Origin: CBDCWT01 sp965223305 | Lineage (GTDB): Bacteria; Planctomycetota; Planctomycetia; Pirellulales; Pirellulaceae | Length of the DNA: 52,478 nt | NCBI GenBank assembly: GCA_965223305.1 | Contig: CBDCWT010000015.1 | Location: 1 to 52,478 of the forward strand | Direction: 5' to 3' | Shown: piece after piece, positions 1 to 6,751 of the stretch | Layout of the letters: the number at the start of each line of letters is the position of its first letter | Position numbering within the stretch: the first letter of the stretch is position 1 | Made by a program: the position numbers and the translations under genes | The notes under the pieces: model-generated | The model's input: the letters and a program-made list of their open reading frames with translations, nothing else | Database searches by the model: none | Told to the model about the DNA's origin: nothing

Positions 1-2
1 TT

Positions 3-794
3 CCTGCGGGAAGTGAATCGCGCTTTGGCTTCACCTGTGAGGCTCTGGAACAGTGCCGCAAGCTGCTCCCTTCATGCGGGTTGAATGTCATTGGGTTCCA
101 CGTCTTCGCTGGTTCGCAGGTGCTTGACGCAGACAAGCTTAACGAGCACTTGAGGCGGGCGATGGAGCTGTGCCTGCGAGCTGCCGACACGTTGAAAATT
201 GAGCTATCGCTGGTCAATTTGGGCGGCGGTTTTGGAGTCCCTTACGGGCCGGCCGATGAAGAACTTGACCTCGGCAGAGTCGGCGACGAACTCGGACGCC
301 TGGTGGGTCAAGTGGCCCCCGCCCGGCTCGTGCTCGAACTAGGGCGTTACTTGGTTGCCGAGGCGGGCTGGTATCTGACCTCGGTTGTCGGCCATCAGAC
401 GTTTCAGGGCCGCCCGGCGGTGGTGGTCGATGGCGGTGTCCACCAGCGCGCGGATCTCTGCGGTCTTTGCCTCCGTTCGAATCAGGATCCGCCGGTGGTG
501 CTCGATACCGACTCCGTATCGCTCATGCCTACGGACGTTTTGGGTTGCCTCAGCCTGCCGGACGACGTGATGCTCGAAGCAGCTCCCTTGCCCGAGCTGG
601 TGGCCGGTGATGTGCTGGCGTTTTCCCGGGCGGGTGCTTACGGCATGTGGTCGTCGCCCGCGCTGTTTCATGGTAGCCCGCTGCCCGCAGAAGTCGCGTT
701 TGAGGGGCCGACCATCCAGTTGATGAGGGCAAGAAAACCCGCAGAGAGCATCTTGGAGGACCAGTTGCATTTAGTTCTTGAAAGGAACTGCTAG
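3..794 (+). CDS. PLP-dependent group III decarboxylase (Orn/DAP/Arg type), 5' truncated
   Basis: The reading frame is open from base 3, so the gene starts before the window; about 263 C-terminal residues are present. It belongs to the alanine-racemase-fold decarboxylases that use pyridoxal phosphate (diaminopimelate, ornithine or arginine decarboxylase family). Visible family marks are ESRFGF, the HVFAGSQ segment, the glycine-rich phosphate-binding LGGGFGVPY, ELGRYLV, and a C-terminal GAYGMWSSPALFHGSPLP. The Cys of LGCLSLPDD sits where the family has its active-site GPxC. The HVFAGSQ wording resembles the decarboxylases linked to exosortase/exopolysaccharide loci more than housekeeping LysA, but that is my impression without an alignment. 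The substrate is unknown. It is followed 111 bp later by the FGE-like gene on the same strand. Confidence 0.85.
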   Translation, partial: PAGSESRFGFTCEALEQCRKLLPSCGLNVIGFHVFAGSQVLDADKLNEHLRRAMELCLRAADTLKIELSLVNLGGGFGVPYGPADEELDLGRVGDELGRLVGQVAPARLVLELGRYLVAEAGWYLTSVVGHQTFQGRPAVVVDGGVHQRADLCGLCLRSNQDPPVVLDTDSVSLMPTDVLGCLSLPDDVMLEAAPLPELVAGDVLAFSRAGAYGMWSSPALFHGSPLPAEVAFEGPTIQLMRARKPAESILEDQLHLVLERNC

Positions 795-905
795 GGTCGG
801 TCCCAAACCTAGAGAAACAGCCGTCAAAGACCTTCCTCTCCCGCTGGCGAGGAGGTTAGGGTGTCTTCCGGTATCACTCCATTCGAACAGCTTGCGCACC
901 ACACC

Positions 906-1775
906 ATGAAGATCCGACTCAACAGCCTTAGCTGTGTTCTGACGCTCATATTCACCGGCCTCGGATTAGCGGCCGAGCCCCAGGAGTTGACAAACTCGAT
1001 CGGGATGAAGTTTGCCCACATTCCTGCAGGTACTTTTACGATGGGTTCATCGCGTCGCGAAGCGGAGCGCGACGGCAAGGAGGAACGGCATCCAGTGACC
1101 ATCACCCAGCCGTTCTATATCGGCGCCTACGAAGTAACCCAAGCTCAGTACACGGCAGTGATGGAAGGAGTACAAGATGCAAGTAATCGGTCGACCTTTC
1201 GAGGTGCCGACCGTCCGGTGGAGAACGTCGAGTGGAAGCGTGCCAAGCAGTTTTGTGAACGTCTGACGGCACGTGCCGACGAGGTGGCGGCCGGCCGCAA
1301 GTACCGATTGCCGACAGAGGCGGAGTGGGAGTACGCCTGTCGGTCAGGAACTTCGACAGCATTCCATTTCGGTGACTCGTTGTCAGCTGACGAGGCCAAT
1401 TTCAATGGCAGCTATCCGGCCGGTGCCGCTGCCGCCGGGCCCTATCTCCGCTGCACGCAAGAGGTTGGCTCTTATCAGCCCAACGCCTTCGGACTGTTCG
1501 ACATGCATGGAAATGTCGCGGAGTGGTGTGCAGATTGGTACGATCCGGACTACTACCAAGACAGCCCGGAGGAAGATCCGCTTGGGCCGCCTTTCGGAGT
1601 CGTGGCGACCGGGTTCACGAACAACGGCAATGAGAACTTTTTCGTGGTCGTCCGAGGCGGCTGCTGGGTAGACGATGGCCGAGCCTGCCGTTCGGCCTAT
1701 CGATTCCGCGCTATGCCGAACACCCAATACCGGTTGATCGGATTCCGCGTTGTTTGTACTGTGCAATCGGATTGA
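906..1775 (+). CDS. Secreted SUMF1/FGE-sulfatase-domain protein
   Basis: I chose the ATG at 906 rather than the upstream GTG at 861 because it gives a clean signal peptide (MKIRLNSLSCVLTLIFTGLG, cleavage near LAAEP). The 289-residue protein then carries a full formylglycine-generating-enzyme/SUMF1 fold: NSIGMKFAHIPAGTFTMGS, the YRLPTEAEWEYACR signature, FGLFDMHGNVAEWCADWY, a C-terminal RGGCW and GFRVV. True formylglycine-generating enzymes have two cysteines shortly after RGGSW. Here only one remains in that position (GRACRSAYR), so sulfatase-activating chemistry is doubtful and a binding or other role is possible. No sulfatase lies nearby. The next gene begins 10 bp after its stop, so the two may be cotranscribed. 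Confidence 0.88.
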   Translation: MKIRLNSLSCVLTLIFTGLGLAAEPQELTNSIGMKFAHIPAGTFTMGSSRREAERDGKEERHPVTITQPFYIGAYEVTQAQYTAVMEGVQDASNRSTFRGADRPVENVEWKRAKQFCERLTARADEVAAGRKYRLPTEAEWEYACRSGTSTAFHFGDSLSADEANFNGSYPAGAAAAGPYLRCTQEVGSYQPNAFGLFDMHGNVAEWCADWYDPDYYQDSPEEDPLGPPFGVVATGFTNNGNENFFVVVRGGCWVDDGRACRSAYRFRAMPNTQYRLIGFRVVCTVQSD

Positions 1776-1785
1776 AGAGGACTGT

Positions 1786-2160
1786 ATGCAGATGAAAGTC
1801 GTTGCTATTTCTGGATCGATCGGTACGGCGGTGTTGCTGATCGCCGGATGCGCGCCGGACTCGGCCATTGATCCGCCTGCCCCGGCCGAGCCGTCCGGGG
1901 CCTCAGAGAGTATTACTTTCCATGTCGCGGGTATGAACCAGCGGCTGCAGATCTTGTGAGGTGACTGACCGAACAAGGTCAAACAAGCTCTGGTAGAGCT
2001 TGACGGTGTCGAGTCGGTCGAAGACGAGTGGGAACGCGAGTTGGAGTCGGATGAAGATTTGGATTTGCTGTTCGTAGTTTTCGATCCACAACAAGTCACG
2101 GTCGCTAGGATGCTCGACGTAGTAGAACAACAGGGACTACGGGCGACCACACAGGAATAG
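1786..2160 (+). CDS. HMA-domain lipoprotein with U-x-x-U: predicted selenoprotein
   Basis: Conventional calling ends this ORF at the TGA of 1957-1959. Reading TGA 1957-1959 and TGA 1966-1968 as selenocysteine gives a 124-residue protein ending at TAG 2158-2160. A GAAGAGG Shine-Dalgarno sits five bases before the ATG. Residues 1-22 form a lipoprotein signal (LLIAGC, lipidated Cys22), then a Pro-rich linker, then a heavy-metal-associated domain: beta-strand SITFHVAGM, a six-residue insert relative to the usual GMxCxxC, U58-G-D-U61, helix NKVKQALVELDGV, an acidic loop (EDEWERELESDEDLDLL), FDPQQVTV and a final helix. The U-x-x-U replaces the CxxC that binds soft metals. The domain continues in frame only if both TGAs are read. 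A perfect 8-bp hairpin follows (1984-2002). Envelope metal binding (Hg, Cu) is inferred. Confidence 0.85.
1984..2002 (+). promoter_or_regulatory. SECIS-like hairpin of the HMA lipoprotein gene
   Basis: CAAGCTCT-GGT-AGAGCTTG is a perfect 8-bp stem with a GGU loop. The loop starts 23 nt after the second in-frame UGA and 32 nt after the first, which fits the bacterial SECIS layout (hairpin inside the coding region just after UGA, G at the start of the apical loop, SelB-bound). Confidence 0.75.
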
Positions 2161-2286
2161 CTGAGCGCCGAAGTAACTGTCACACTCTTTTTCGCAAGTG
2201 CCTACGAAATCATGTCGGAAGAAAACCTGCACGAAACTCCTGCGGCTGACTGCTGAGCGCCGAAGCAAGCTAAGTCGCCGTGTGCG

Positions 2287-2880
2287 ATGGATGAGCAGCC
2301 CGCAGCTAGAGAAGAGGCGACGGCCGGTGCCGAACGATTCGCCAATCTTGGGGCGCTGGTTTCCGCCTTCATTGGTTCAAGCTGATGCTGGTTGCCGCCA
2401 TTGCTGATTCTAGGCGGCGTCTCCGGTGCGGGGATGACAAGTTTTATGGAGGAATACCGTCCGTTCTTTGTTGCGGTGACCTTCGGACTGCTGGGCCTGG
2501 CGTTTTATCTGACTTACCGTCCGGGCCGAACAGCAGGTGGTGGCAGGGTGGCGATGTTCAACAAGATCATGCTTTGGTCCGTAGCGGCGATTGCAGCTGT
2601 GCTGTTGTTCTTCCCCCAAGCTTCTACGTTTTTCGAGTCAGGCAGCAAAGTCACTGCTGACATGCAGCGCACGGTGATCCAGGTTGAGGGCATGACGTGA
2701 CATACGTGAGTGCCGAAGGCCATCGAGGCCATCGAATCAGCACCGGGCGTGCTGGCAGTTGAAGTGAATCGGAAGACAGGCGAGGCAACGATCGGGACGG
2801 AAGCAGGCACCGACGTGCTGCTCGGCGAGATACTGGGCAAGTTGGAAGCAGCCGGCTACCAAGGCCGCCTGGCCGAGTAG
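2287..2880 (+). CDS. MerTP mercuric-type transporter with three selenocysteines: predicted selenoprotein
   Basis: TGA codons at 2383-2385, 2698-2700 and 2707-2709 split this gene. Read as selenocysteine they give a 197-residue MerT-MerP fusion ending at TAG 2878-2880. Helix 1 holds SSUCWLPPLL, where MerT has its metal-receiving vicinal Cys pair (U33-C34). Helix 2 follows EEYRPFFVAVTFGLLGLAFY, and helix 3 is KIMLWSVAAIAAVLLFFP. The C-terminal HMA domain starts VIQVEGMTUHTUVPKAIE (U138, U141) and completes the fold through EAAGYQGRLAE. By MerT topology the HMA domain should be periplasmic. The TM2-TM3 loop lacks the cytosolic cysteines of classical MerT. An upstream in-frame ATG at 2212 is an alternative start, giving 222 residues and a fourth TGA (2254-2256); neither start has a clear Shine-Dalgarno. 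No merA, merR or merP-type operon partner other than the preceding HMA gene is visible. Confidence 0.87.
2394..2418 (+). promoter_or_regulatory. Possible SECIS-like hairpin after the TM1 UGA of MerTP
   Basis: GCCGCC (2394-2399) pairs with GGCGGC (2413-2418) around a 13-nt loop, starting 8 nt after UGA 2383-2385. The stem is strong, but the loop is large and lacks a G in its first two positions, so this is the weakest of the four SECIS candidates. Confidence 0.35.
2738..2754 (+). promoter_or_regulatory. SECIS-like hairpin after the U-x-x-U codons of MerTP
   Basis: CAGCAC-CGGGC-GTGCTG forms a perfect 6-bp stem, extendable by one U-G pair, with a five-base loop containing G in position 2. The loop begins 34 nt after UGA 2707-2709 and 43 nt after UGA 2698-2700; the first distance is within, and the second slightly beyond, the usual bacterial SECIS range. 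Confidence 0.5.
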
Positions 2881-2907
2881 CAACAGGTGTGGCGGAAGTA
2901 GAAGTGG

Positions 2908-2970
2908 GCCGTAACAAGCGGCGCAAGAAGCCATCCGTGAGTGTAAGGTTCACCGCCGCGCTGTTGCGGC
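2908..2970. repeat. Interspersed palindromic repeat, family GCCGGAACAAGCGGCGC (copy 1)
   Basis: GCCGTAACAAGCGGCGCAAG at one end and CCGCCGCGCTGTTGCGGC at the other are imperfect inverted arms. Similar elements lie at 6581-6642 and 21855-21916. The rest of 2881-3116 holds no gene I can support. Confidence 0.6.
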
Positions 2971-3116
2971 AGTCGCTGGCTGAGACCCAGCGTTGAATGC
3001 CACTACCCCCATTGGCGCCGGAACTGCGCGGCGTTGACGCGGTGCGCGTCAACCAGCATCTCTCCCGCCGCTGGTTCCGGCCTACGGCCAGCCGCAATTT
3101 GAATTGAATCGGCCGC

Positions 3117-3296
3117 TAGCCCGGATTATTCATGAAGATCGTGGCGAGAGGTTGTAAGTACGTTCGTGGCAAGGAAGGCGAGTAATTCTTCCGCAGGCGT
3201 ATTGAAGCAATACGTCGAGGGAGAATTGTGAAGCATGACGAAGCCACGGATGGCCTTACGACCTCGCAGCAGATCGCTCATGAATAATTCGGGCTA
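3117..3296. mobile_element. 180-bp MITE-like element, copy 1
   Basis: The element starts TAGCCCGGATTATTCATGA and ends TCATGAATAATTCGGGCTA, i.e. 19-bp terminal inverted repeats with one mismatch. Near-identical copies occur at 23426-23604 (same orientation) and 39290-39469 (inverted). It has no coding capacity, and TA is present at both outer ends, which would fit TA target-site duplication as in IS630/mariner-type transposition (inferred). Its right end supplies the TAG stop (3294-3296, minus strand) of the adjacent thioredoxin-like selenoprotein gene. Confidence 0.8.
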
Positions 3297-4409
3297 ACGC
3301 GGCTCGGCTGATTGTTGGTGACGTGGCGCGTCATCGGCCGGGTGTTTCAACAAGGCGCTGATAGCAGCCTCAACGTCTTCGGGCTGAATGTTCTTGTGGC
3401 GGATTACGCCATCGCGGTCGATCAGGTGAATCGACGGTCGGGCCAAGATCTGCCATTTCGTGTGGATCGGCCCATCGATGCGGCCTTCATCCCACCAGCT
3501 GCGCCAGGTGATCTGTTCGGCAACGAGAGTCTTCTTTATGGCCTCACGGTCCTTGTCACTGTTGATTCCCAGCAACACGAAGGGCTTGTCAGCGAAACGT
3601 TTGACGAGCGACCGCTCGTGCGGGTACAGCTCCCGGCAAGGTCCTCACCAATGTCCCCAGAACGTGAGCATGACCACCTTGCCCCGATAGCTGCTCAGCT
3701 TAAATACGGTCCCCTGAATGTCCTGGCCTTCAATCTCTGGGGCGACTCTACCGACCGACAGGTGTCGAATTTGGTAGAGCATTTTCTCGGCGACGTCGCC
3801 CATTGTCGTGTCGCTGAGCTTGACGTTGGAGAAGGACTGCAGGATCTGTTCGTAGACGCGTTCCCTCTTCGCCGCGAGTGCGTCTAGTTTGAGCGAAGAG
3901 AGATGTTTGCCATATTCGCGGCCGTAGTACTGCAGGACCCGCGGTGCCAGCTCGGGTTGGGTCTCTAGCTGAGCGACCAGACTTGCCTCCAGATCCAACA
4001 GCGTTGCGAGGTAGTAACTGGCCTCGGCTTGCACCTGCTTGTCGGGATTCTTCTTGATCACAGCTCGCAGCAACTTTTCTGCAGCTGCTGAACGTGACTT
4101 GGCGATCTCCTTACAGGCAGGTCCCAGTTTGGGACTCTCGACGTGGTGCGTTGCCAGCAGCTCGAGCGCCCGGGTTGTATCGGGTCTGGCGCGGACGTTG
4201 GTGACCACCCAGAGCAGCGCCTCGACTGCCACAGGATCGTCTTGGTGCGCTGTGGAGAGTTCCAAGAACCGCTTAGCAAAGATGCGAGCTCCTCCTTCCT
4301 CTTTGAACTCGGCGAGCAGTGCTTGGTATTGTTGTGCCGCTGTAGGTTGCGCGACTGCGATGGCTGGCACAAGAATGAGTGATGACGCGATCACAAGGCC
4401 TAGTCGCAT
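3294..4409 (-). CDS. Secreted TlpA-like thioredoxin-fold protein with WUGPC: predicted selenoprotein
   Basis: The upstream ORF ends at a TGA (3645-3647, minus) exactly where a thioredoxin active-site Cys is expected. Reading it as selenocysteine joins it in frame to the rest of the domain, giving 371 residues. Residues 1-21 are a signal peptide (MRLGLVIASSLILVPAIAVA). Residues about 22-210 are helical and TPR-like. The redoxin domain follows: VGRVAPEIEGQDIQG, SYRGKVVMLTFWGHW, then U255-G-P-C258, REL, VLLGINSDKD and RPSIHLIDRDGVI (cis-Pro loop). A hairpin with a GGUC loop lies 31 nt after the UGA. The resolving Cys258 is retained, so the likely chemistry is a selenenylsulfide-forming oxidoreductase in the periplasm. 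The stop codon is provided by the end of a MITE. It is convergent with the two upstream selenoprotein genes and follows the cytochrome peroxidase gene on the same strand (55-bp gap). Confidence 0.9.
3604..3619 (-). promoter_or_regulatory. SECIS-like hairpin of the TlpA-like selenoprotein gene
   Basis: On the minus strand ACGAGC-GGTC-GCTCGT is a perfect 6-bp stem with a GGUC tetraloop, starting 25 nt after the in-frame UGA (loop at nt 32-35). A GG/GU-containing apical loop at this distance is the hallmark of SelB-recognised bacterial SECIS elements. Confidence 0.8.
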
Positions 4410-4464
4410 GGAGTCGTCCTTATGCGGATGTCGTGGTGTTGACGGTTTGAATTAAACTGCAAGT

Positions 4465-5760
4465 CTAACGCAGAAAAGGATCGGAGAACTTAGGGTCTGA
4501 CAGCAAGGTCTCATCAGTGAGTGTCTTCAAGAACGCAACGAGTGCCTGTTTTTGCCGCGTCGTTAAGTGAAAACCAGTACCATCTTGATCACCAGCAGGA
4601 GTCTCGTTGAGTGCTAGTCCCACGTTCGGGTGGGGATGCACACCGCTACTATAGTGTTCGACGACCTGTTGTAGCGTCTCGAACCGACCGTCGTGCATAT
4701 ACGGTGCCGTCAGCGCGATGTTCCGCAGCGAGGGCGCTTTGAACTTGCCGTCATTCGTCGGTGTGAACGGATCGTTGGGGGGCAGATCTCGAGCGCCGAG
4801 CCCCTGATCGGTGTAAACAAGATCGAGGCCGTTGTTAAACGACTTGGGCATTCCGAAGGTGGGGGGCATATGGCAATGTGCACAACCAATCTCACCAACT
4901 CCCGCCACGCCGTCGATAAACAGTGTCTTGCCGAGGTTCTCTTCGTCGGTAAAGATCTCGAAATCTCGGGAATAGTCGCCGTGGGCCGCCTCGACGGCCC
5001 GATCAAACTTGGCATCAAACGAGATCATCGAGCGCATGAACTGGGCAATGGCCTTGGCGACGCGGTCGCTGTTGATTTCCGGTGTGCCGAACGCCCGCTG
5101 GAATAGTGGAGGATAATACGGAAGCTGTCCCAGCTTCTCCACTAGGCGACCCAACGTCATGCCCATCTCAAGCGCGTCCTGAATCGGCATGAGGGCTTGT
5201 TCTTCAAGTGTCGCCGCTCGCTCGTCCCAAAAAAAACCCGGCCGACTGCCCCTGATATTGCTGAATCTCAGATTGGCCAGCCCCATTGCGTTGCGGCCTG
5301 TCTTCCCACCTTCGAATCCGACGCTGAATCGCCGCGGATCGGAGAATCCCAGCTGCTGGCTGTGACATGATCCACAGGCGATCGTGTTGTTGGCGGACAG
5401 CTGCCTGTCGTAGAACAGTACCCTGCCTAAGCTGGCTCCGGCGTCTGTTAGCGGGTTGTCCGCTGGAGTGTTGTCTGTGGCCAACACCGACTCGAGATGG
5501 GCCGGCAACGTCAACTCAGCGTAGGCGTTGGGTTGGTCCGGCAGCATCGGCACGTCGATGCCCCCGAAAGCTGTCCGAACGTCATCCCGCTCCGCGGCGC
5601 TCAACGTCTTATCGCCGTCTCGGTCGAAGCGGTGCAACAGCTCCGCTCGAGTAAAGCGATCGAGACCGGACGGTCGAGGTTTCGTCACCTCTCCCGAGTA
5701 GGCGGTCAACACCAACGCAAATGCGACACAAACCGCAAGAGAAATTCCGCTGGAATGCAT
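4465..5760 (-). CDS. Di-heme cytochrome c peroxidase (MauG/CcpA family) with N-terminal EF-hand
   Basis: This 431-residue exported protein has a signal peptide (MHSSGISLAVCVAFALVLTA), an EF-hand calcium loop (FDRDGDKTLSAAERDD, about residues 45-60), and two c-type heme motifs, CGSCH (129-133) and CAHCH (293-297). LGRVLFYDRQLSANNTIACG, SLRNIALTAPYMHDGRF and ALVAFLKTL are typical of the family. It would reduce peroxide or oxidise a partner protein in the periplasm using electrons from small cytochromes. The EF-hand fused before the peroxidase domain is a planctomycete-style addition. It lies just upstream of the WUGPC selenoprotein on the same strand, which may link both to periplasmic redox control (inferred). 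Confidence 0.92.
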   Translation of the reverse strand: MHSSGISLAVCVAFALVLTAYSGEVTKPRPSGLDRFTRAELLHRFDRDGDKTLSAAERDDVRTAFGGIDVPMLPDQPNAYAELTLPAHLESVLATDNTPADNPLTDAGASLGRVLFYDRQLSANNTIACGSCHSQQLGFSDPRRFSVGFEGGKTGRNAMGLANLRFSNIRGSRPGFFWDERAATLEEQALMPIQDALEMGMTLGRLVEKLGQLPYYPPLFQRAFGTPEINSDRVAKAIAQFMRSMISFDAKFDRAVEAAHGDYSRDFEIFTDEENLGKTLFIDGVAGVGEIGCAHCHMPPTFGMPKSFNNGLDLVYTDQGLGARDLPPNDPFTPTNDGKFKAPSLRNIALTAPYMHDGRFETLQQVVEHYSSGVHPHPNVGLALNETPAGDQDGTGFHLTTRQKQALVAFLKTLTDETLLSDPKFSDPFLR

Positions 5761-5954
5761 CGTTTTCCTCCAACAGCGTCCGTCTTAGAGTCCGCCTGTT
5801 TACACAGCGCGGCCGTTCGACAACGCTCTGATTATATCAACCGCTGCGCCTCCGCGGTGACGCGCGGACTGCAAAACCGGGACGGAAAGCCAGGCTGTCG
5901 GCGTGTACAATTTGGCAGGGTAGTTGGCGCACTCTATATGCCTTCGTCTAACAT

Positions 5955-5984
5955 GGCGGACGGCACGCGGAGCGTGCCTGCTAC
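5955..5984. repeat. REP-like hairpin GGCACGC-GGA-GCGTGCC
   Basis: A single copy of the GGCGGACGGCACxCGGAGxGTGCCTGC element. It forms a perfect 7-bp stem with a GGA loop. The same element is present five times in the 128-bp tandem array at 16.8-17.4 kb. Confidence 0.6.
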
Positions 5985-6018
5985 GTTCGGCTCAACGAGG
6001 ATCAAGGAGCTATCATCT

Positions 6019-6567
6019 ATGAAACCTGGTCTTTGGCAAACGATCCACCGCGCGAGTCGACTGCGGTGCCCTGCTTGCGGCCAGGGAAGAGTCGCCAAGA
6101 GTTGGCGCGAGACGCACGAAGTCTGCCCCCAATGCGGGTTCGATCTGCACGTGGAAGGTGGATTCTATCTGGGGTCGATCTATCTGAACTACGGGCTAAT
6201 CGGCGTGTTGCTGCTCGCCGTGGGCCTTCCGTTGGTCTGGTTCGAATACGTGAGCCCGGGGTTCGCAATTGGGGTAGGCGTTGCGCTGTGCATCGCACTT
6301 CCCGTTTGGTTTTGGAGGTACGCGCGTAGTCTGTGGCTCGGTTTCGGCTATTACGTAGATCACACAGTGCGGGCGGGCCAGCGCCGCGAGCCCAGCGCCG
6401 GCCCAGTCGGGCAACCTCTCGAATATTTGAACGCTGGCGATGAGTCGTTTGAGTGCGCCTGCACTTTCTGCCACCAGAGGTTTTCCGTTGCCCGGTCGCA
6501 ACAGAATTCATGGGGTTCATGCCCATCCTGCGGCGAGCAGATCTTCTTTGTGGCGGTCCGCACGTAG
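6019..6567 (+). CDS. DUF983 membrane protein with two zinc-ribbon-like CxxC pairs
   Basis: The ATG at 6019 is preceded by AAGGAG (6004-6009) and starts the conserved part; the longer open frame upstream is non-coding. The 182-residue protein has an N-terminal ribbon RCPACGQG...CPQCGFDL, then FYLGSIYLNYGLIGVLLLAV and a second hydrophobic helix, then a C-terminal ribbon CTFCHQRF...CPSCGEQIFF. This is the DUF983 arrangement, here with an extra C-terminal ribbon. The function is unknown; two membrane segments place it in the inner membrane. It stands alone between repeats. Confidence 0.85.
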   Translation: MKPGLWQTIHRASRLRCPACGQGRVAKSWRETHEVCPQCGFDLHVEGGFYLGSIYLNYGLIGVLLLAVGLPLVWFEYVSPGFAIGVGVALCIALPVWFWRYARSLWLGFGYYVDHTVRAGQRREPSAGPVGQPLEYLNAGDESFECACTFCHQRFSVARSQQNSWGSCPSCGEQIFFVAVRT

Positions 6568-6580
6568 CGAGTAGCGAGTA

Positions 6581-6642
6581 GCCGGAACAAGCGGCGCAAA
6601 AAGCCAGCGATCAGTGTACAACTCCCGCCGCGCCGTTCCGGC
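6581..6642. repeat. Interspersed palindromic repeat, family GCCGGAACAAGCGGCGC (copy 2)
   Basis: Begins GCCGGAACAAGCGGCGCAAA and ends CCGCCGCGCCGTTCCGGC, forming long inverted arms. It lies immediately after the DUF983 stop and may act as a transcript end or a REP-type element. Confidence 0.6.
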
Positions 6643-6751
6643 ACGCGCTGGCACGCGTGAAACGTCAATCGCGGGTGGCGCCGGGACGGCGCGGCGACCG
6701 CGTCGGCGGAAAAAACCGGCTCGCTTGTTCTGGCCTAGGGCTGCTTGCAGA

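Noticed and set aside
1383..2183. A 266-residue minus-strand ORF opposite the FGE and HMA genes
   Set aside because: Low-complexity Ser-rich translation with no family resemblance, antisense to clearly coding sequence.
2198..2660. Plus-strand ORFs at 2198-2407 and 2385-2660 as separate small genes
   Set aside because: They are out of frame with the MerTP membrane helices, which only appear in the frame of 2287-2880.
1957..3647. TGA codons as sequencing errors or ordinary stops
   Set aside because: Each TGA used in the calls falls on or next to an expected Cys position, the frame continues without any indel into conserved sequence, and hairpins follow; random errors would not do this.
3312..3887. 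A 191-residue plus-strand ORF opposite the WUGPC gene
   Set aside because: Antisense to the conserved redoxin domain and without recognisable motifs.
1786..4409. A classical mercury-resistance operon
   Set aside because: No merA, merB, merR or merD is visible; only the carrier-type proteins are present, so the metal is not established.
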